Assembly (NCBI GenBank): GCA_958429225.1
Contig: CAUAJB010000043.1
Span: 1-18,178, forward strand
Source of the DNA: an uncultured Collinsella sp.
GTDB lineage: Bacteria > Actinomycetota > Coriobacteriia > Coriobacteriales > Coriobacteriaceae
Length of the DNA stretch: 18,178 nucleotides
Direction of reading: 5' to 3'
Position 1 is the first letter of the stretch. The number at the start of each line of letters is the position of its first letter. The notes beneath the pieces are model-generated. The model had not been told where the DNA came from. It saw only the letters and a program-made list of their open reading frames with translations, and ran no database searches. This document shows, one piece after another, positions 1 through 7,547 of the stretch. Both the position numbers and the translations under genes were made by a program.

Positions 1-610
1 CGCTCATGGCAGATACCGGCAGCGCGGCCAAAAAGCGCTGCTCGGTTCCGGGGCGCACAATCGTCAACCCAAACGGCTTATCCCGCTCGCTTGCGATCTT
101 TGCGACCGTCTTGTTGCAGCCCACGCCAATGGAGCACGTCACTCCCAGCGCTGCCACGCGGTCGCTTATACGCCGCGCAACCAGCAGCGGGTCTTCGGGC
201 GCAAAGCGACCCGGTGTGATATCGATAAAGGCTTCGTCGATGGATACGCGCTCAACGCGCGGCGTCTCCTCGGCAAGAATCGCCATGACCTGCGCGCTCA
301 CCTCGCGGTAGCGATCAAAGTGCCCGTGCGTCCAAATGGCTTGCGGGCACAAGCGCCGCGCCTCGGCCGAGGCCATGGCAGAGTGCACGCCAAAGCGACG
401 TGCCTCATACGAACACGTAGACACGACGCCACGCGAATCGGCGTCTCCGCCCACGATGAGCGGCTTGCCGCGCCACTCGGGATGATCGAGCATCTCCACG
501 CTCGCAAAAAACGCATCAAGGTCCATCAGACCCACCGCCGGGCCCGTCCAGGGAGGCGGTGTGACGCCCATGGCATCCTCATAACCGTATGTATGTTCGC
601 GTCTTTCCAT
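1..610 (-). CDS. dinB: DNA polymerase IV (Y family), 5' part; runs off the window
   Basis: Error-prone Y-family polymerase for translesion synthesis. The first 203 codons are present and the gene continues beyond base 1. Visible are the N-terminal palm motif LMDLDAFFASVE (metal-binding D30, aromatic steric-gate F35), then RGVVSTCSYEARRFGV (about 60-75), the catalytic SIDEAFID block (D125, E126) and SIGVGCNKTVAKIASERDKP. Missing are the thumb remainder and little finger. The start taken is ATG at 610-608. An internal ATG at 571-569 (Met14) has a GAGGA five bases upstream and is a realistic alternative, since homologues usually begin shortly before the LMDLD motif. The first 20 or so residues are not conserved. 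The gene is divergent from rpsP; I saw no convincing LexA-type operator upstream. Confidence 0.95.
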   Translation of the reverse strand, partial: MERREHTYGYEDAMGVTPPPWTGPAVGLMDLDAFFASVEMLDHPEWRGKPLIVGGDADSRGVVSTCSYEARRFGVHSAMASAEARRLCPQAIWTHGHFDRYREVSAQVMAILAEETPRVERVSIDEAFIDITPGRFAPEDPLLVARRISDRVAALGVTCSIGVGCNKTVAKIASERDKPFGLTIVRPGTEQRFLAALPVSAMS

Positions 611-616
611 GTCATG

Positions 617-622
617 AGTATA
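617..622 (-). promoter_or_regulatory. Candidate -10 element for dinB
   Basis: TATACT on the minus strand matches the sigma-70 -10 consensus at five of six bases. It ends six bases before the first dinB ATG (610), so transcription would start at or next to that A, giving a leaderless mRNA. I see no good -35 at 17 bases spacing, so the call rests on the -10 alone. Confidence 0.35.
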
Positions 623-654
623 CCGCGCAGCTCATGTGGGGTGCGTGTATGTGC

Positions 655-682
655 TTGCAAATCCCGAATTCTTGTCTAAGAT
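655..682 (+). promoter_or_regulatory. Candidate upstream promoter for the rpsP operon
   Basis: TTGCAA (655-660) and TAAGAT (677-682) are separated by 16 bases, a plausible sigma-70 type pair in the dinB-rpsP divergent intergenic region. It would give an rpsP leader of about 120 bases. A second candidate lies closer to the gene. Confidence 0.45.
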
Positions 683-726
683 ATGGATTTGCCCTCGACT
701 ACACCGAAGAAGTTGGTCTCACGGAC

Positions 727-755
727 TTCACCTGCCCGCGTCGATGGCGTATTAT
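727..755 (+). promoter_or_regulatory. Candidate proximal promoter for the rpsP operon
   Basis: TTCACC (727-732), 17-base spacer, TATTAT (750-755). The -10 matches the consensus at five of six bases and the spacing is ideal; the -35 is moderate. Transcription would start near 762, leaving a leader of about 50 bases before the rpsP start. Confidence 0.4.
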
Positions 756-811
756 GTTCAACTGTTTGTTTGTAGTTGCAGCCTAAAGCTGCTTGGTTGG
801 AGGAGTTTCCT

Positions 812-1153
812 TTGGCAGTCAAGATTCGCCTTGCTCGTCACGGCGCTAAGAAGCGTCCGTACTACCGTGTCGTCGTCGCCGATTCCCGCGCCCCGCGTGA
901 CGGTCGTATCATCGAGGAGGTTGGCCGCTACAACCCGATGACCGCCCCCAAGACCATCAATCTCGACCTCGAGAAGATTGCCGACTGGCAGTCCAAGGGC
1001 GCTCAGCTCACCGACGCCGTCGCCGCTCTGGTCAAGGCCGCCAACGAGGGCGAGAAGACCGAGACCGTCGTCAAGAAGTCCAAGAAGCAGCTCGCCAAAG
1101 AGGCCGAGGCCGCTAAGGCTGCCGCTGAGGCCGCTGAGGGCGCCGAGGAGTAA
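812..1153 (+). CDS. rpsP: 30S ribosomal protein S16
   Basis: Small-subunit ribosomal protein S16, 113 residues. The N-terminus MAVKIRLARHGAKKRPYYRV and the following RDGRIIEEVGRYNP are diagnostic. The start is TTG at 812, chosen because the family begins exactly here and a strong GGAGGAG (799-805) sits six bases upstream. Reading further upstream in frame from TTG 776 would add residues foreign to the family. The C-terminal third is a Lys/Glu/Ala-rich tail (after about residue 85), a common variable extension in actinobacterial S16. It is the first gene of rpsP-khpA-rimM-trmD-lepB; its last codons contain the GAGGAG that serves khpA. Confidence 0.97.
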   Translation: MAVKIRLARHGAKKRPYYRVVVADSRAPRDGRIIEEVGRYNPMTAPKTINLDLEKIADWQSKGAQLTDAVAALVKAANEGEKTETVVKKSKKQLAKEAEAAKAAAEAAEGAEE

Positions 1154-1156
1154 ATC

Positions 1157-1441
1157 GTGCCTGAGGTTGACGCTGCACAGCTCGAGGGTGAGGCAATGCT
1201 CTCAGATCGCATCGCCGATCTCGTCGAATATCTCGTTGTTCAGATCGTCGACGACCCGGATTCCGTGAGCCTTGAGGTCATCGATGGTGATGACGCCTCT
1301 ACGATTGAGGTTTCGGTCGCCGAGGATGACGTCGCTAAGGTCATCGGCCGTCGTGGCCGTACCATCAAGGCCATTCGCACGCTCGCCCGTGCGCTGGCCG
1401 CTCGCCTCGACACTGCTGTCGAGGTAGAGGTTCTGGGCTAG
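1157..1441 (+). CDS. khpA: KH-domain RNA-binding protein (KhpA family)
   Basis: Small single-KH RNA-binding protein, found in many bacteria between rpsP and rimM. In other species KhpA works with KhpB in post-transcriptional control and cell elongation. The KH signature is VIGRRGRTIKAIRTL, with the GRRG loop at residues 64-67. Length is 94 residues from GTG 1157, which has GAGGAG at 1145-1150 (six-base spacing) overlapping the end of rpsP. An internal ATG at 1196 (Met14) would give 81 residues, nearer the family norm, and has GGTGAGG just upstream, so the start is uncertain. It begins three bases after the rpsP stop. Confidence 0.93.
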   Translation: MPEVDAAQLEGEAMLSDRIADLVEYLVVQIVDDPDSVSLEVIDGDDASTIEVSVAEDDVAKVIGRRGRTIKAIRTLARALAARLDTAVEVEVLG

Positions 1442-1445
1442 GACC

Positions 1446-1967
1446 TTGAGGTCCCAGTACAAAAACATCGCCCGTGTGGTCAAGCCGCACGGAAGGAAGG
1501 GGGAGGTCCTCGCGCAGCCGCTGCGGGGGCTTCCTTCTGTATTAGAGCCGGGTATGCGCGTCGCCCTGACGCCGCCGGCGCTCAAGCGCGACCGCTTTTG
1601 CACGGTCGTGTCCGTCACCGATACGGGCGATGGCGATCTGGTCTCGTTTGAGGGCATTGACGACTTGACGGCCGCCGAGGGCATCACGGGATGCTACGTG
1701 CTGGCAAATCGTGACGATTTTGAGCTCGATTCGCTCGACGCTGCCTATACCGACCTGATGGGTCGCGAGGTGGTCGACGAGCGCTTCGGTTCGCTCGGCA
1801 CGATCGTCGAGATCATGTCGACGCCCGCTAACGATGTTTGGGTTGTCGAGGGTGATCGGTACGGCGAGGTACTGATTCCCGTGATCGAGCAGGTCGTGCT
1901 CGATCTTCCCGATGCAGGAACAATTTCCGTCCACGTGATGGACGGCCTTATCGATATGGACAAGTAG
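1446..1967 (+). CDS. rimM: 16S rRNA processing / ribosome maturation factor RimM
   Basis: 30S assembly factor that binds S19 and acts on the 16S 3' domain; 173 residues. The N-terminal RimM domain opens with IARVVKPHGRKGEV (about 8-21). The C-terminal PRC-barrel half has the typical LMGREVVDERFGSLGTIVEI region and ends with the family-like EVLIPVI...VLDLPDAGTI pattern. The start is TTG at 1446, four bases after the khpA stop. Its ribosome binding site is weak (AGGA only two bases upstream), but no better in-frame start exists near the conserved N-terminus, so translational coupling to khpA is likely. trmD follows after ten bases, the classic rimM-trmD pairing. Confidence 0.94.
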   Translation: MRSQYKNIARVVKPHGRKGEVLAQPLRGLPSVLEPGMRVALTPPALKRDRFCTVVSVTDTGDGDLVSFEGIDDLTAAEGITGCYVLANRDDFELDSLDAAYTDLMGREVVDERFGSLGTIVEIMSTPANDVWVVEGDRYGEVLIPVIEQVVLDLPDAGTISVHVMDGLIDMDK

Positions 1968-1977
1968 GGAGGAAAAC

Positions 1978-2736
1978 ATGCTGATTGAGACCCTTTCGGT
2001 CTTTCCCGAGATGTTTGAGCCCGTCATGTCCACGTCGATTTTGGGCCGCGCCCGCAAGGCCGGCCTTTTTGATTTTAAGGCGTATAACCTGCGCGACTGG
2101 ACGCACGACCGCCATCGTACCGTCGATGACGAGCCGTACGGCGGCGGGCAGGGCATGCTCATGAAGGTCGAGCCTATCGCAGAGGCCATCGAGGCCATTA
2201 GCACAGAGGGTCCCAAGCCCACTGTGGTGTTCTTTACCCCCTGTGGCGAGCCCTTTACGCAGCATGTGGCCGAGCGCCTGCTCAAAAGTGAGCGCCTGTT
2301 GTTTGTGTGCAGTCGCTACGAGGGCGTCGACGAGCGTGCGTATGCGTATGCCGATGAGCGTCTGTCGATCGGCGACTACGTGCTTACGGGCGGCGAGCTT
2401 CCCGCTATGGTCGTTGCCGATGCCGTCGTACGCCTGATTCCCGGCGCCCTGGGCGACGAGATGAGCAACGTCGACGAGTCGTTCTCGACCGCCGAAGACG
2501 GAGGACTGCTCGAGTACGCGCAGTACACCCGCCCCGCCGAGTTCAACGGCGAGGGCGTGCCGCCGGTGCTTGTGAGCGGCGATCACGCCAAGGTCGATGT
2601 CTGGCGTCGCAAGAACGCCATCGAGCGCACCTGCCGCTGGCGTCCCGACTTGATCGAGACGGCGCGGCTCACGCCCGAGGAGCGCGCTTACGCGCAGGAG
2701 ATTTTGGACGCTTCGTATTCGCAGAGCGAGGAGTGA
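1978..2736 (+). CDS. trmD: tRNA (guanine-N1)-methyltransferase TrmD
   Basis: SAM-dependent SPOUT enzyme making m1G37 in tRNAs, which prevents +1 frameshifting; 252 residues. Conserved blocks are WTHDRHRTVDDEPYGGGQGM (41-60), CSRYEGVDER (111-120), SIGDYVLTGGELPA (130-143, trefoil knot), RLIPG (R152) and GLLEYAQYTRP. Oddity: the catalytic Asp (D169 of E. coli, in EDSF) is replaced here by Glu, reading DESF with E167. The following loop is about four residues longer than in E. coli, as I recall it is in mycobacterial TrmD. Start ATG 1978 has GGGAGGA five bases upstream. The last codons contain the GAGGAG used by lepB. Confidence 0.97.
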   Translation: MLIETLSVFPEMFEPVMSTSILGRARKAGLFDFKAYNLRDWTHDRHRTVDDEPYGGGQGMLMKVEPIAEAIEAISTEGPKPTVVFFTPCGEPFTQHVAERLLKSERLLFVCSRYEGVDERAYAYADERLSIGDYVLTGGELPAMVVADAVVRLIPGALGDEMSNVDESFSTAEDGGLLEYAQYTRPAEFNGEGVPPVLVSGDHAKVDVWRRKNAIERTCRWRPDLIETARLTPEERAYAQEILDASYSQSEE

Positions 2737-2738
2737 GA

Positions 2739-3302
2739 ATGGTTCCATCGCAGCATTCCGCGTTGAGGGGCGCTTTTGAGTGGATCGCGGTCATCGCGAT
2801 CGCACTGGTCGCCACCTTCTTGATTCGCTCGTTTGTGGTCGAGCCCTTTGTGGTGCCCACCGGCTCCATGGAGTCCACGATCGAGATTGGCGACCAGATC
2901 CTGGCACAAAAGGTGAGCCTCGAGCTCGGTCAGCCCGTCAAGCAGGGCGATATCGTGGTGTTTCACAACCCCGATGGCACCTCCGAGCATGATGTTCTTG
3001 TCAAGCGTGTTATTGCCACGGCCGGCCAGACGGTCGACCTGCAGGATGGCAAGGTGGTCGTTGACGGCCAAGCGCTCGACGAGGACTATACGACGGGCAT
3101 GAGCTGGCCGCTTTCGGTCCAAGCGCCCGGCGCTCAGGTAAGCTATCCCTACACGGTTCCCGACGGGTGCGTGTGGGTGATGGGCGACAATCGCGAAAAC
3201 TCTGCCGACTCACGTTATTTTGGTCCCGTCGATCGCTCTGATTTGATCGCAGTGGCGCTTGTGCGCTACTGGCCGTTCAACCGCATCGGCGCTATCGACT
3301 AA
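2739..3302 (+). CDS. lepB: Type I signal peptidase
   Basis: Membrane serine protease (Ser/Lys dyad) that removes signal peptides from exported proteins; 187 residues. One N-terminal transmembrane segment (about 13-32) anchors it, followed by the catalytic domain. Visible are the PTGSMEST box with nucleophile S43, VLVKRVI with general base K89, and the GDNRENSADSRYFGPV box near the C-terminus. The compact single-anchor form resembles Gram-positive SipS-type peptidases. The start is ATG 2739, since GAGGAG at 2728-2733 gives five-base spacing; the GTG at 2733 overlaps that site. It starts two bases after the trmD stop, so it belongs to the rpsP operon. Confidence 0.95.
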   Translation: MVPSQHSALRGAFEWIAVIAIALVATFLIRSFVVEPFVVPTGSMESTIEIGDQILAQKVSLELGQPVKQGDIVVFHNPDGTSEHDVLVKRVIATAGQTVDLQDGKVVVDGQALDEDYTTGMSWPLSVQAPGAQVSYPYTVPDGCVWVMGDNRENSADSRYFGPVDRSDLIAVALVRYWPFNRIGAID

Positions 3303-3361
3303 AAACCGCTATAGTACAGTACCTAACCGTGTAATCGTTTCGACGAGGGGATATTAGAGGC

Positions 3362-4273
3362 ATGAACGCTTCATCGCTTTCCTTCCAAGACATCATCCTG
3401 CGCCTCCAGCAGTACTGGGGCGAGCAGGGCTGCGTCATCATGCAGCCCTATGACTCCGAGGTCGGTGCCGGTACCTTCCATACCGCGACCACGCTGCGCT
3501 CGCTCGGTCCCGCCGAGTGGCGCACCTGCTATGCACAGCCCTGCCGCCGTCCCGCCGACGGCCGCTACGGCGAGAACCCCAACCGCATGCAGCACTACTA
3601 TCAGTTCCAGGTGCTCATCAAGCCCTCGCCGGTCAACGCCCAGGAGCTCTACCTGGGTTCGCTGGCCGCCATTGGCCTGGACCCCAACGACCATGACGTC
3701 CGCTTTGTCGAGGACGACTGGGAGAGCCCGACGCTCGGCGCCTGGGGCCTTGGCTGGGAGGTCTGGCTCAACGGCATGGAGGTCACGCAGTTTACGTACT
3801 TCCAGCAGGTGGGCGGCATCGAGGTCGACCCCGTGCCCGTCGAGATCACCTACGGCCTGGAGCGTATCGCCATGTACGCCCAGGGCGTTAACTCGGTCTA
3901 CGACCTGGTGTGGAGCTACCTGCCCGACGGCACGCCCATGACCTATGGCGACGTGTTTCTCGAGAACGAGCGCGAGTTCAGTGCCTATAACTTTGAGGTC
4001 GCCAACGTCGAGATGATGCGTCAGAAGTTTGACGACTACGAGGCCGAGTGCCATTCCTGCCTGGAGCGCAAGCTGCCGCTGCCGGCATATGACTGCGTCA
4101 TGAAGTGCAGCCACGCTTTCAACCTGCTCGATGCTCGCGGCGCCCTGTCCGCGGTCGAGCGTGCCAACTACATCCTGCGCGTCCGCGCCGTCGCCAAGGC
4201 GTGCTGCGAGGCCTACATGGCCGAGGTCGCCGGAGTCAACGAGAATGCCGATCAGGAAGGCGAGGTGGCGTAA
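3362..4273 (+). CDS. glyQ: Glycyl-tRNA synthetase alpha subunit
   Basis: Catalytic subunit of the two-subunit class II glycyl-tRNA synthetase; 303 residues. Recognised from SFQDIILRLQQYWGEQGC at the N-terminus, the IMQPYDSEVGAGTFHTAT block (about 26-43), YAQPCRRPADGRYGENPNR (57-75) and ITYGLERIAMY. The last 15 or so residues are an unconserved acidic tail. Start ATG 3362 fits the family N-terminus; the ribosome binding site is unclear (GAGGGG at 3345-3350 is 11 bases away, AGAGG is too close). It follows lepB after a 59-base gap containing TATAGT (3310-3315), a possible -10 without a good -35. Many Actinobacteria use a single-chain glycyl-tRNA synthetase instead. Confidence 0.98.
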   Translation: MNASSLSFQDIILRLQQYWGEQGCVIMQPYDSEVGAGTFHTATTLRSLGPAEWRTCYAQPCRRPADGRYGENPNRMQHYYQFQVLIKPSPVNAQELYLGSLAAIGLDPNDHDVRFVEDDWESPTLGAWGLGWEVWLNGMEVTQFTYFQQVGGIEVDPVPVEITYGLERIAMYAQGVNSVYDLVWSYLPDGTPMTYGDVFLENEREFSAYNFEVANVEMMRQKFDDYEAECHSCLERKLPLPAYDCVMKCSHAFNLLDARGALSAVERANYILRVRAVAKACCEAYMAEVAGVNENADQEGEVA

Positions 4274-4276
4274 GCC

Positions 4277-6373
4277 ATGGCAGACGCTAAGGATTTCCTG
4301 TTTGAGATCGGTACGGAAGAAATGCCCTCCGCACCGCTGAACAATGCCGTCAAGCAGCTTGGCACCATGATCGCCAAGGGTCTCGACGAGGCCGGTCTGG
4401 CCCACGGCGAGGTCCGTGTGATCTCGAGCCCGCGCCGCCTGGCTGCGCTCGTTGCTGACGTCGCCACCGCGACCGACGAGGTTCACGAGGTCAAGCGCGG
4501 CCCCGCGGCCAACATCGCCTTCGATGCCGACGGTAACGCCACCAAGGCCGCCCAGGGCTTCGCCCGCAAGTGCGGTGTGGCTGCCGAGGATCTGGTCCGT
4601 CGCGAGGACACCGACGGCCGTGAGTACGTCTTTGCCGAGAAGAACATCCCTTCCGCCCCGGCCACCCCGATCCTGACGGCCCTGTGCGAGAAGACTATCG
4701 CTGGCCTGCAGTGGCCCAACTACCGCTCTCAGCGCTGGGGTCACGAGCATGCGACCTTTGTTCGTCCGGTCCGCTGGATCTGCTGCCTTCTGGGCGAGGA
4801 CGTTGTGCCCGTGTCGTTTGCCGACGTGACGAGTGGCAACACCACGCGTGGTCATCGCGTGCTTGGCCCCGGTGACCATGTGGTCGCCAGCCCCGCCGTC
4901 TACGAGCAGGTGCTCGAGGACGCCGGTGTGCTTTCTGCCGAGCGTCGTCGTGAGGCCATCCTCGCCGGTATCGCCGAGGTCGAGGCTGCCCGTCCCGGCT
5001 GCCATGTCGATACGCCCAAGAAGGTCTTTGAGGAGGTCATTAACCTCTGCGAGTGGCCGACGGTGCTCGTCGGTACCTTCGATGAGGAGTTTCTCAAGGT
5101 CCCGCACGAGATTATCTGCGAGTCCATGCTCACCAACCAGCGCTACTTCCCGATCTATGACGGCGAGGGCAAGCTCACGCGTGAGTTCGTGGTCGTTTCC
5201 AACAGCAAGCCCGAGAATGCCGAGCGCGTGATTGACGGCAACGAGCGCGTCGTGCGCGCCCGTCTGGACGACGCCAAGTTCTTCTACGAGGAGGACCTGA
5301 AGATCTCCCTCGACGAGTTCCGCGAGCGTCTGGCCAAGGTCGCCTTCCAGGAGAAGCTCGGTAGCGTGCTCGCCAAGTCCGAGCGCATTGAGCAACTCGC
5401 GCTTGCCATCGCTCGCGAGGCCCATCTGGGCGCCCACCTGGCCGCCGACGCTGCTCGCGCCGCGCACCTGTGCAAGGCCGACCTGGTGTCTAACGCCGTC
5501 GTCGAGTTCACGAGCCAGCAGGGCGTGATGGGCGGTTATTACGCGACCGCGATGGGGGAGAATGACGAGGTCGCCCATGCCATCCGCGATCACTATCGTC
5601 CCCGCTTTGCCGGTGACGAGTTGCCCGAGGGCACCGCTGGCTGCATCGTGGCCTGCGCCGACAAGCTCGATACCATCGCCGGTATTTTTGCCATCGGCGA
5701 GCCCCCGACCGGCTCCTCCGACCCCTACGCGCTGCGTCGCGCCGCCATCGGCATCATCAACATCCTGCGCGACCGTCTGCCGATCGATCCCACGTCGCTT
5801 ATCGACTTTGCCCTTGAGCTCTATAGCGAGCAGGGTATCGAGTTCGACGCCGCCGATGTCGCTCAGCAGGTTCGCGACTTCTTCCACGGCCGTCTGGTGA
5901 GCATGGCCCGCGACGAAAAGATCCCGGCCGATACCGTTGCCGCCGTCTCCGCGGTGCACATCATCGCCCCGTCCGTCTTCTTCGCCCGCTGCGCCGCCCT
6001 CGACGAGGCCCGCAAGAACGACGCTGAGACGTTCGATAACCTGGCGACCGCCTATGCCCGCGCCGCGCACATCTCCAAGCCCGAGCTGGGCGCGGAGTAC
6101 GACCGCGCCCTGATGGGCGAGGTCGAGCTCGCGCTTGCCGATGCCTCCGAGGCTGCTCAGACCGCTGTCGACGCCGCCCTTGCTGCCGAGGATTACCCGG
6201 CCGCATTTGCCGCCCTTGCCGCCCTGCGCGCCCCCATCGACCGCTTCTTCGACGAGGTCATGGTCATGGACAAGGACGAGCAGCTTCGCGATAATCGCCT
6301 TAAGCTGCTCAACCGCTTCGAGGCCGTTTTCTCCGGCATCGCAAACATCGGTGAGCTTGCTCGCAAAAAGTAA
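4277..6373 (+). CDS. glyS: Glycyl-tRNA synthetase beta subunit
   Basis: Beta subunit of glycyl-tRNA synthetase, responsible for tRNA binding and, with GlyQ, glycylation of tRNA-Gly; 698 residues, the usual length. The N-terminus DFLFEIGTEEMPSAPL is diagnostic, as are TGSSDPYALRRAA (about 478-490) and the anticodon-binding C-terminal block FDEVMVMDKDEQLRDNRL (about 658-675). It begins three bases after glyQ; AGGTGG (4263-4268) inside the end of glyQ is the likely ribosome binding site, eight bases upstream. The opposite strand of glyQS is also open over a very long distance, a shadow of codon bias. Confidence 0.98.
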   Translation: MADAKDFLFEIGTEEMPSAPLNNAVKQLGTMIAKGLDEAGLAHGEVRVISSPRRLAALVADVATATDEVHEVKRGPAANIAFDADGNATKAAQGFARKCGVAAEDLVRREDTDGREYVFAEKNIPSAPATPILTALCEKTIAGLQWPNYRSQRWGHEHATFVRPVRWICCLLGEDVVPVSFADVTSGNTTRGHRVLGPGDHVVASPAVYEQVLEDAGVLSAERRREAILAGIAEVEAARPGCHVDTPKKVFEEVINLCEWPTVLVGTFDEEFLKVPHEIICESMLTNQRYFPIYDGEGKLTREFVVVSNSKPENAERVIDGNERVVRARLDDAKFFYEEDLKISLDEFRERLAKVAFQEKLGSVLAKSERIEQLALAIAREAHLGAHLAADAARAAHLCKADLVSNAVVEFTSQQGVMGGYYATAMGENDEVAHAIRDHYRPRFAGDELPEGTAGCIVACADKLDTIAGIFAIGEPPTGSSDPYALRRAAIGIINILRDRLPIDPTSLIDFALELYSEQGIEFDAADVAQQVRDFFHGRLVSMARDEKIPADTVAAVSAVHIIAPSVFFARCAALDEARKNDAETFDNLATAYARAAHISKPELGAEYDRALMGEVELALADASEAAQTAVDAALAAEDYPAAFAALAALRAPIDRFFDEVMVMDKDEQLRDNRLKLLNRFEAVFSGIANIGELARKK

Positions 6374-6407
6374 GCCAGCCTGCGCATAAGCGCAAAAGGA
6401 GCCCCGC

Positions 6408-7283
6408 ATGGATTGCCCGGTCACCGCTCGTCCCACCGTTATCGTTATCTCCGACTCGCTCGGTGATACCGCTTGTGAGGTGGTGCTTGCGGCGTCCGGG
6501 CAATTTGATGAAGGGGCTTTTCGTCTCTTGCGCCTGCCCAAGGTGAACTCGGTGGAGCAGGTCAAGTCGTTTGTGGGTCCGCGCGTCGATGCCGATCATC
6601 GCGATATTGCCGTGTTCCACACCATTGTCGATCCGGCGCTTCGCGCCCGTGTGCTCGATTACCTGGGCATGCTGCATATCCGTTCGGTCGACCTGATCGG
6701 CCCGACGCTCGCCGTGCTGTCGTCGCTCATCGGTGTGCCGCCCAAGGGCGTTGCGGGCGTGATTCACAAGACCGATGACCGCTATTTCCATCGTATCGAG
6801 GCCATGGAGTATTTCGTTGAGCACGATGACGGGCGCGGCTGCGACGATCTGTCGGGTGCCGATATCGTGCTGCTGGGCGTATCGCGCACGTCCAAGACGC
6901 CGCTGTCGATGTATTTGGCCTATCAGGGCTACAAGGTCGCCAATGTCCCACTGGCGCATGGCATGGAGCCGCCCAAGTCGATTTACGAGGTCGACCCGAT
7001 GCGCCTGTTCGGCCTGATTTCGACCGTCGATGTGATTTCCGAAATTCGCGATAGCCGCTTGGGCGATGACTACGCTCGTGCCGTTGCCGGCTCCTATGCC
7101 GAGCCTGAGAGCGTGCACAGCGAGCTCGAGGAAGCCCGTGCGCTCATGAAGCGCCTAGGCTGCTTTGTGGTGCGTACCGACGGCAAGGCCATCGAGGAAA
7201 GCGCTGCCGAGATCATTAACCACTTGGAGGAAATCCAAGAAGCCCGTGCCCGCCGCGCCGCCCGTCGAGCCCAACAAAGCTAG
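6408..7283 (+). CDS. Pyruvate phosphate dikinase regulatory protein (ADP-dependent kinase / Pi-dependent phosphorylase)
   Basis: Bifunctional regulator of the DUF299/PSRP family. It inactivates PPDK by ADP-dependent phosphorylation of the threonine two residues before the catalytic histidine, and reactivates it by Pi-dependent dephosphorylation. Length is 291 residues. Visible are the N-terminal VIVISDSLGDTA (about 11-22), the P-loop-like GVSRTSKTPLSMYLA (157-171), and KVANVPLAHGMEPP, all typical. The C-terminus is a basic tail rich in Arg and Ala. Start ATG 6408 has AAGGAG (6396-6401) six bases upstream. Position directly before ppdK argues for PPDK rather than PEP synthetase as the target. 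It follows glyS after 34 bases and may be cotranscribed with it. Confidence 0.93.
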   Translation: MDCPVTARPTVIVISDSLGDTACEVVLAASGQFDEGAFRLLRLPKVNSVEQVKSFVGPRVDADHRDIAVFHTIVDPALRARVLDYLGMLHIRSVDLIGPTLAVLSSLIGVPPKGVAGVIHKTDDRYFHRIEAMEYFVEHDDGRGCDDLSGADIVLLGVSRTSKTPLSMYLAYQGYKVANVPLAHGMEPPKSIYEVDPMRLFGLISTVDVISEIRDSRLGDDYARAVAGSYAEPESVHSELEEARALMKRLGCFVVRTDGKAIEESAAEIINHLEEIQEARARRAARRAQQS

Positions 7284-7365
7284 CTTATTGGGGTAGCTAA
7301 AAAGCCCCGTCTAAAAAGACTAACTAAAAATAATGCACGATAATGGTAAAGCGATTTAGCAAATT

Positions 7366-7386
7366 ACTTGCATTTGACCTGCAAGT
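7366..7386. repeat. Perfect inverted repeat, candidate operator
   Basis: ACTTGCA (7366-7372), spacer TTTGACC, TGCAAGT (7380-7386). Both seven-base arms match perfectly. The size and spacing suit a dimeric regulator binding site; as RNA it would also form a short hairpin. It lies about 125 bases upstream of the presumed ppdK transcription start. Confidence 0.5.
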
Positions 7387-7409
7387 TTATTGAAGTGGTC
7401 TCTTCATAA

Positions 7410-7457
7410 GGTAACCACCTTTACCTACCGTTTACCGCCAGTTTTAGCACGTTTACC
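7410..7457. repeat. Phased TTTACC repeats with a GGTAA/TTACC palindrome
   Basis: TTTACC occurs at 7420-7425, 7431-7436 and 7452-7457, spaced 11 and 21 bases apart, close to one and two helical turns. The first copy is also the right arm of a palindrome GGTAA (7410-7414), six-base spacer, TTACC (7421-7425). A reverse copy, GGTAAA, lies at 7345-7350. They sit roughly 50-90 bases upstream of the presumed ppdK start, a typical activator position. Confidence 0.45.
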
Positions 7458-7475
7458 AAACCGCGCATCCTCTGC

Positions 7476-7504
7476 TTAAGCCCGCTCAAAACCCGCCGTA
7501 TAGT
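7476..7504 (+). promoter_or_regulatory. Candidate ppdK promoter
   Basis: TATAGT (7499-7504) is a good -10. The only -35 candidate at 17-base spacing is TTAAGC (7476-7481), a weak match, which fits a promoter needing an activator. Transcription would start near 7511, giving a leader of about 70 bases. Confidence 0.35.
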
Positions 7505-7547
7505 TCCCTCACGGCCCGCATCTGACGGGTCGATTCGTTACCACGGT

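Noticed and set aside
585..700. LexA (SOS) box upstream of dinB
   Set aside because: A GAAC occurs near the dinB start but lacks the properly spaced GTTC partner of the known actinobacterial or Bacillota box.
3371..6565. A 1064-codon open frame on the minus strand opposite glyQ and glyS
   Set aside because: It mirrors two certain genes. Its translation is repetitive Gly/Leu/Val/Asp-rich with no domain, as expected from strong codon bias in GC-rich DNA.
7290..7320. Terminator after the PPDK regulatory gene
   Set aside because: GGGG/CCCC and GTC/GAC pairings are short with long A-rich loops and are not followed by a T tract on the plus strand.
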